Positions 5,921-10,165 of a stretch of 10,165 nt of DNA are shown in pieces. Source of the DNA: JBAXHO01 sp037138855 (lineage in GTDB: Bacteria; Patescibacteriota; Dojkabacteria; B142; OLB20); the NCBI GenBank assembly GCA_037138855.1, contig JBAXHO010000059.1:1-10165 (forward strand). Direction: 5' to 3'. A program made the translations under genes and the position numbers. The notes under the pieces are model-generated. The model was not told where the DNA came from and did no database searches. It saw nothing but the letters and a program-made list of their open reading frames with translations. The number at the start of each line of letters is the position of its first letter. Positions within the stretch are counted from its first letter, which is position 1.

Positions 5921-7228
5921 TCAAACAACTGATTTCAATTGAGCAAGCTCTGTTATTTGCTTATAACTTTTTGCAAAACTAGTATAACCAAGGCGTTCAA
6001 TTTCTCTTTCCCGATCTGCAAGTCTAGAGATCCCTGTACGTATTTTACCAGCTAAGGATATTTCGCCGAAGGCTACTGTTTTGGCAGGTAATGCTTTTTT
6101 ACTAAGTGAGGACAAAATCGCTAAACACACTGCCAAGTCTACACCTTGATCCTGTACCTTAATTCCACCGGCAATTTTTATGTAAATATCTTTATCCTTT
6201 ATTTGAGAATTAACATATTTACTAATAATTGCCGAAATCAATTCCAAACGTGATTTTGCTATACCTTCAGCTACTCTTTTGGGTAAAGAATATGTGGTAG
6301 CAACCGTCAAAGCCTGAACTTCCAATAAAATTATCCTGTTGCCTTCATTTACTGCCGTAAAGCATACTCCTACACGTGGCTCCATTACATCATCCTTGAA
6401 ATATACCATAGGATCAGATATTTCACTCATCCCTACGTCTGTCATTTCGAAAAGACCTACTTCATTGATTGACCCAAATCGATTTTTCAAAGAACGTAAC
6501 ATTCGAAAACCATATTCATTCTTACCTTCCAGCTCCAATACCACATCCACCAAATGCTCTAATAATTTAGGACCGGCAATACTACCTTCTTTTGTAATCT
6601 GACCAACGAGGATCATAGTCACACCATACTGTTTTGCAAAACTTACCAATTTGGAAGCTACACTTTTGACTTGAGAAAAACCACCGGGTAAACCCTTGCT
6701 TTCTAAAGAATAAAATGTTTGAATTGAATCTAAAATAACAAATTGATATTTTTCTTGAGCAATTAAATCCAAAACTTTTTCCACTGCAAAAGCACTGGCT
6801 AAATTGATTTCTGGAAGCTTTTCTCCAAAAAGTCTCACTCCTCTTAATGCTATTTGTTCGATTGACTCTTCCGCAGAAACATACAAAGCCTTTTTTGAAT
6901 TCGAAATATTTCGAATTAGCTGTAATAGTAACGTTGATTTACCAATACCAGGCTCACCACTAATTAATACTGCAGAACCTTCTACTAAACCTCCTCCCAG
7001 AACTCTATTGAATTCAGCAAAACCTGAATCAAGTCTTTTTAATTCACTCTTTTCAATATGTGACAGCTGCCTTACTTTAATGGATTCTGAGCTGGTAGAT
7101 AATTGCCTAACGCTAATATCGCTTTCTTCTAAAGTACTCCAAGCTTTACAATCAGGACATTGTCCAAGCCAGCGGACTGATTCATAGCCACATTCACTAC
7201 ACACATAAACCGTTCCTTTTTTCGACAT
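5921..7228 (-). CDS. radA: DNA repair protein RadA (Sms)
   Basis: 435 residues from the ATG at 7228. A TTG seven codons upstream is in frame, but the family normally begins M-x-K-K-x-x-VYVCSECGY, which matches the ATG start. RadA is a hexameric RecA-like ATPase that promotes branch migration of recombination intermediates. Landmarks from this start: a C4 zinc finger (Cys10, Cys13, Cys24, Cys27), Walker A GEPGIGKS (91-98), Walker B VILDS (164-168), the RadA-specific KNRFG motif (248-252), and the C-terminal Lon-protease-like domain (about 280-430; GGIKVQDQGVDLA, VAFGEISLAGKIR), which lacks protease function in this family. No key residue is missing. The start has no Shine-Dalgarno sequence. 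Its own promoter and a palindromic operator candidate lie about 170-200 bases upstream. Confidence 0.97.
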   Translation of the reverse strand: MSKKGTVYVCSECGYESVRWLGQCPDCKAWSTLEESDISVRQLSTSSESIKVRQLSHIEKSELKRLDSGFAEFNRVLGGGLVEGSAVLISGEPGIGKSTLLLQLIRNISNSKKALYVSAEESIEQIALRGVRLFGEKLPEINLASAFAVEKVLDLIAQEKYQFVILDSIQTFYSLESKGLPGGFSQVKSVASKLVSFAKQYGVTMILVGQITKEGSIAGPKLLEHLVDVVLELEGKNEYGFRMLRSLKNRFGSINEVGLFEMTDVGMSEISDPMVYFKDDVMEPRVGVCFTAVNEGNRIILLEVQALTVATTYSLPKRVAEGIAKSRLELISAIISKYVNSQIKDKDIYIKIAGGIKVQDQGVDLAVCLAILSSLSKKALPAKTVAFGEISLAGKIRTGISRLADREREIERLGYTSFAKSYKQITELAQLKSVV

Positions 7229-7402
7229 AATATTTATTTCAAAATTCAAATTCCCAGATTCCAGATTATAAAATTAAAAAAAGTATCTGGTAGCTGGTAT
7301 CTATAATTAATAGTTAATAGTCAAAAGTTAAGAGATAAAAGATTTAACAAATCAATCGGATAATTCAAGTTGTTGAGATTCCTAGATTCTTCTATTCTTT
7401 TT

Positions 7403-7430
7403 GTTATACCAGAACAAAAATTTTTGTTCA
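7403..7430 (-). promoter_or_regulatory. Extended -10 promoter for radA
   Basis: On the minus strand, TGG-TATAAC (7403-7411) is an extended -10 element (TGn plus 5 of 6), with TGAACA (7425-7430; 4 of 6 to TTGACA) 16 bases upstream. The start would be near 7396, giving a leader of about 168 nt before the radA ATG. The palindrome at 7412-7429 fills the space between the two boxes. Confidence 0.5.
7412..7429. promoter_or_regulatory. 18-bp palindrome, possible operator at the radA promoter
   Basis: GAACAAAAATTTTTGTTC is a perfect palindrome lying in the -35 to -10 interval of the predicted radA promoter, where a bound dimer would block RNA polymerase. GAAC...GTTC half-sites recall the Gram-positive LexA box, but there the gap is 4 bases and here it is 10, so it is not a canonical SOS box. 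One half, TGAACAAA followed by T-rich sequence, reappears in the rho leader (5520-5527 region). Confidence 0.45.
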
Positions 7431-7553
7431 CCACATTCATTTCTAATATCTTTTTAGCTTCTAACTTTTTAAGCCAAAGGCTTACCAGCCTATGGCTGGA
7501 TCTTTTATCTTTTATCTTTTATCTTTTTTTCATTTAGATTCCTAAATTCTCAA

Positions 7554-10052
7554 TCAAATCAATTTAATTCCATTTTTTTCCTTCAATACTTTTACTAAAA
7601 GAAGACTACGATGTTTCTTGGAAAAATCAATCTTGTGATTGATGACGTAATCTGCCAAAGGATTTTCAATCAGTTCCTGAATTTTACGCTTGATATTACG
7701 TGCCCCATAATCCTTGCTAAATCCCTGCTCTGCAATATATCGAATAATCGAATCCGTTGCCACTACTTGAATTTCTTTTGATTTAAGTCGTTCATTTAAC
7801 TCTTTGACTAAAAGTCGAGCAATTTTCACAGCATCCTCTTTATCCAAACCCCGATAAATAATCACATCATCAATTCTATTAATAAATTCAGGTGGTAAAG
7901 TATCTTTTAATTCCTCAGTTAACCGTTCTTTCATTTTTTCAAAAGCTTCTTCGACCTTTTTCGAATTACTAATATTTGTACCAAATCCCAAAATGCTATC
8001 ATCACCTATTTCATGAGCCCCGATATTCGAAGTAAGAATAATCACTGTATTTTTAAAATTAATATTTCTACCGCGACTATCCTCTACATTTCCTTCTTCT
8101 AATATTTGTAATAAAATATTTAAAAAATCAGGATGCGCTTTTTCAATTTCATCAAAAAGCACTACAGAATATGGCTTTCTACGTACCTTTTCAGTCAAAT
8201 GACCCCCTTCCTGATATCCTACATAGCCCGGTGGTGAACCGATTAATTTAGAAACGCTATGTTGCTCCATAAATTCAGACATATCTACCTGGATCAATGC
8301 TTCCTCACTACCAAATAATGTCCGGGCAATTTCTTTGGCTGTTTCAGTCTTGCCTACACCAGTAGGTCCAAGAAAAAGAAATGAGGCTAATGGACGTTTC
8401 TCGTCACTAAAACCGATCCGAGCACGTTTTAAAGCAGCAGCAATCCTAATAATTGCCTTATTCTGACCAATAATTCGCTTTTCGAAATTATCTGCTAATT
8501 TTTGTAATAATTTCAACTGATTATTTTCCAATGTAGTAACCGGAACTTTACTTAACCTGGAAATTACCTCACGAATATCTTCTTCTGTTACTTTACTTTT
8601 AGGACCTTTTGAATAAGATAACTCTTTCCCTAATTGAGTAATTTTATTCTTCAATTTAATTTCTTCTTCACGGAAACGCACTGACCGATCCAAATCACCT
8701 TTATCCAAAGCTTCTTCTTTTTGCTTAATAATTTTTTGCATATTCTTTTTTAATGTATCTTCTTTTCCATCATTTTTCTCCAATTTGATTTTTTTAGCAG
8801 CTGTAGCTTCATCAATTACATCAATCGCTTTATCAGGAAGATATTTGTCTGGGACATATCGATCAGAAAGCTCTACTGCCAGACTAATTGCTTCATCAGT
8901 AATCTTTACTTTATGAAATTCCTCAAATGAAGGTTTCAACATTTTCAAAACATTTTCTGCATCCTGAACTGAAATTTCATCCACCATTATGGGCTGAAAC
9001 CTTCTTGCTAAAGCATCATCCTCTTCAATATAGCGCTGAAATTCATCATACGTCGTCGCTCCAATTACCCGCAGTTCACCACTAGTCAAATGTGGCTTCA
9101 AAATATTAGCAACATCCATAGAGCTACCAGAGCCTGCAGCTCCAGCGCCGACAATCATATGAATTTCATCAATAAAAAGAATCAGATCCGGATTTTGCGA
9201 TAATTCATTGATCACTCCCAGAAGCCGTTCTTCAATATCACCCCGAATTTTACTTCCAGCAATGATCGCTGATAAATCCAGCTGAACAACGGTTTTATTA
9301 CGAAATGAATTAGGCACTTTCCCGGCAACGATTCGCTGCACCAGACCTTGAACTATTGCTGTTTTACCTACTCCGGCTTCCCCTACCAACATGGGATTAT
9401 TTTTTGTCCTCCGAGAAAGAATATGAATCAGCCGTTCGATCTCTTTTTCTCTACCCCAAACCTTGAGAAACTTACCTTCCTGAGCCAATTTGTTCATATC
9501 GCGAGCAAAATAGTAAAGTGCAGTCTGCTCTTTCATTTCCTCATCATTTTCTTCTCCTTGCTCACTGATATTGGTAAAAACTCCTGGCTGATAAATACCA
9601 AAATTGATCATAGCTTTACGAATAAATTCGAAATCCAAGCCATTTTTCGCAAGATCTTGGACAAAATCCAGTTCTTTGTTACTCAGTATTGCTAATAACA
9701 TATGTTCCGTACCGACATAGACATGACCCAACCCGCTGGAAAGCAAAAAACTCTTAGAAATCAAACCCTGGGCTTCTTCCCCAAAGGCAGTATTAGCCAC
9801 CACCGCAATTTTTTGATAAGGTGAGGACATAGAACTAATCGTAGCATCCAAATCCACTCCCAGACGTTCCAAAAGCCTGGCAGCAATATTTTTATGATGC
9901 TGAATAATTGCCATAAATAAATCCCGCGAATCCAGAGCCGTAGCAGTTCGCTTCCTGGCAAAATCAAAAGCAATGATAATCACCTCAGACAGATTTTTAC
10001 TAACCCGGTCGAGATTCTTGATTTCATCATTAATCAAATTAATTCCTTTCAT
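7554..10052 (-). CDS. clpC: ClpC-type AAA+ unfoldase, Clp protease ATP-binding subunit
   Basis: 832 residues, full length for ClpC. It forms hexamers that unfold proteins and feed them to the ClpP peptidase. Domains in order: two Clp_N repeats (about 18-150), AAA1 (Walker A GEAGVGKT 224-231, Walker B ILFIDE 291-296, arginines 350-351), a short middle region with a UVR motif (about 436-470), AAA2 (Walker A GPTGVGKT 562-569, pore loop GYVGYQEGG 609-617, Walker B VVLFDE 630-635, sensor/arginine finger FINRID 723-728), and a D2-small domain with GARN (783-786). The short UVR-bearing middle region, rather than a long coiled coil, separates it from ClpB. LGF (688-690) sits where ClpC/ClpA/ClpX carry the ClpP-docking tripeptide. 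The AAA1 pore loop is KIRGDIE (268-274) in place of the usual KYRGEFE. No clpP, mcsA/mcsB or ctsR is present, and no CIRCE or CtsR site precedes it. Confidence 0.96.
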   Translation of the reverse strand: MKGINLINDEIKNLDRVSKNLSEVIIIAFDFARKRTATALDSRDLFMAIIQHHKNIAARLLERLGVDLDATISSMSSPYQKIAVVANTAFGEEAQGLISKSFLLSSGLGHVYVGTEHMLLAILSNKELDFVQDLAKNGLDFEFIRKAMINFGIYQPGVFTNISEQGEENDEEMKEQTALYYFARDMNKLAQEGKFLKVWGREKEIERLIHILSRRTKNNPMLVGEAGVGKTAIVQGLVQRIVAGKVPNSFRNKTVVQLDLSAIIAGSKIRGDIEERLLGVINELSQNPDLILFIDEIHMIVGAGAAGSGSSMDVANILKPHLTSGELRVIGATTYDEFQRYIEEDDALARRFQPIMVDEISVQDAENVLKMLKPSFEEFHKVKITDEAISLAVELSDRYVPDKYLPDKAIDVIDEATAAKKIKLEKNDGKEDTLKKNMQKIIKQKEEALDKGDLDRSVRFREEEIKLKNKITQLGKELSYSKGPKSKVTEEDIREVISRLSKVPVTTLENNQLKLLQKLADNFEKRIIGQNKAIIRIAAALKRARIGFSDEKRPLASFLFLGPTGVGKTETAKEIARTLFGSEEALIQVDMSEFMEQHSVSKLIGSPPGYVGYQEGGHLTEKVRRKPYSVVLFDEIEKAHPDFLNILLQILEEGNVEDSRGRNINFKNTVIILTSNIGAHEIGDDSILGFGTNISNSKKVEEAFEKMKERLTEELKDTLPPEFINRIDDVIIYRGLDKEDAVKIARLLVKELNERLKSKEIQVVATDSIIRYIAEQGFSKDYGARNIKRKIQELIENPLADYVINHKIDFSKKHRSLLLVKVLKEKNGIKLI

Positions 10053-10058
10053 AGCAGT

Positions 10059-10064
10059 ATTTTA
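10059..10064 (-). promoter_or_regulatory. -10 box placing the clpC start at or near its ATG
   Basis: TAAAAT (5 of 6 to TATAAT) on the minus strand ends six bases before the clpC ATG. If used, the transcript would begin at about the A of ATG, giving a leaderless mRNA. No convincing -35 is found at 16-18 bases (best CGTTAA or ACGTTA), so the call is tentative. Confidence 0.35.
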
Positions 10065-10111
10065 CAATGAGTAAATAGATTTAACGTTTATCTGATTGAA
10101 TAATTACAGTT

Positions 10112-10164
10112 ACCATTAGATAAGTCATAAGTGTTACCGAAACGGTTACCGTTAGATAAATGAA
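10112..10164. repeat. Right copy of the 53-bp perfect terminal inverted repeat
   Basis: Exact reverse complement of bases 1-53; the match ends at 10111, with unrelated sequence inside. Its inner edge lies 59 bases upstream of the clpC ATG. No 20-bp palindrome accompanies this copy, so only the 53 bases are shared. If it is an insertion-sequence end, the element begins here with ACCATTAGATAAG and extends beyond the window, and any clpC control signals further upstream have been replaced or moved away. Confidence 0.9.
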
Positions 10165-10165
10165 T

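Larger units (their letters stand above)
7229..7553. repeat. Repeat-rich spacer between clpC and radA
   Basis: 325 bases without a gene, made of short diverged repeats. AGATTCCTAGATTCT (7376-7390) recurs as AGATTCCTAAATTCT (7536-7550). The heptamer TCTTTTA is tandem at 7501-7521, and its complement GATAAAAGAT sits at 7334-7343. TTTTTAGCTTCTAACTTTTT (7451-7470) is an inverted near-copy of 5314-5333 before rho. Two tight hairpins stand side by side: TAAGCC-AAA-GGCTTA (7470-7484) and CCAGCC-TAT-GGCTGG (7485-7499). The hairpins lie 55-84 bases beyond the clpC stop, but no U-run follows them on the minus strand, so they are poor intrinsic terminators for clpC. Confidence 0.6.

Noticed and set aside
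7228..7249. TTG at 7249 as the start of radA
   Set aside because: It adds seven residues (MNFEINI) not typical of the family; the ATG at 7228 gives the standard MSKKGTVYVC start.
7412..7429. Canonical LexA/SOS box at radA
   Set aside because: The gap between GAAC and GTTC is ten bases, not the four of the Gram-positive consensus, and it does not fit CTGT-N8-ACAG either.
7470..7499. Twin hairpins as the intrinsic terminator of clpC
   Set aside because: In the minus-strand direction the stems are followed by A-rich, not U-rich, sequence.
1..10165. Circular molecule or linear plasmid/phage with terminal repeats
   Set aside because: The end repeats are inverted, not direct, so they do not show circularity. 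The content is housekeeping genes without replication or phage genes.

Overview
This 10,165-base AT-rich window looks like a chromosomal segment of a small-genome bacterium, most likely from the Candidate Phyla Radiation (Patescibacteria). That placement is inference. It rests on the gene mix (Rho, RadA, ClpC, a LysM/M23 cell-wall peptidase with one membrane anchor, a two-helix PKD membrane protein), the low GC content, spacers filled with short simple repeats, a tRNA gene without an encoded CCA, and the absence of a Shine-Dalgarno sequence before all seven protein genes. The genetic code is standard. No prophage, CRISPR array or defence gene is visible.

Layout: the window is bounded by a perfect 53-bp inverted repeat (1-53 and 10112-10164), probably the ends of a multicopy element where an assembly stopped. 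After the left copy come a 20-bp perfect palindrome (60-79), a sigma70-like promoter and a single plus-strand gene for a PKD-domain membrane protein (308-985). Everything after that reads on the minus strand. From left to right these are a FdtA/WxcM-like cupin (1024-1467), an SGNH hydrolase (1516-2181), a MITE-like inverted repeat (2214-2304), tRNA-Ala(GGC) (2330-2403), a LysM/M23 endopeptidase (2733-3947), rho (4009-5280), a structured untranslated RNA (about 5633-5822), radA (5921-7228) and clpC (7554-10052).

Functional sense: clpC, radA and rho are housekeeping genes for protein quality control, recombination repair and transcription termination. The M23 protein and the cupin/SGNH pair point to cell-envelope work. 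They do not form one pathway. Each large gene seems to have its own promoter, except that the M23 gene may be read through from rho (61-nt gap) and the cupin gene from the SGNH gene (48-nt gap).

The most interesting part is the radA-rho spacer. A near-consensus minus-strand promoter (TTGACA, 18 bp, TATAAT) drives about 190 nt that folds into a 24-position rod, a 9-bp hairpin and a GC-rich terminator-like hairpin. A six-base ACCCCG segment can pair with the 5' arm of the terminator hairpin, giving an antiterminator/terminator layout upstream of rho. The wobble pairs favour the minus-strand RNA. It is either a leader attenuator for rho or a free small RNA; I could not match it to a known family by eye. 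A second regulatory candidate is an 18-bp perfect palindrome overlapping the predicted radA promoter.
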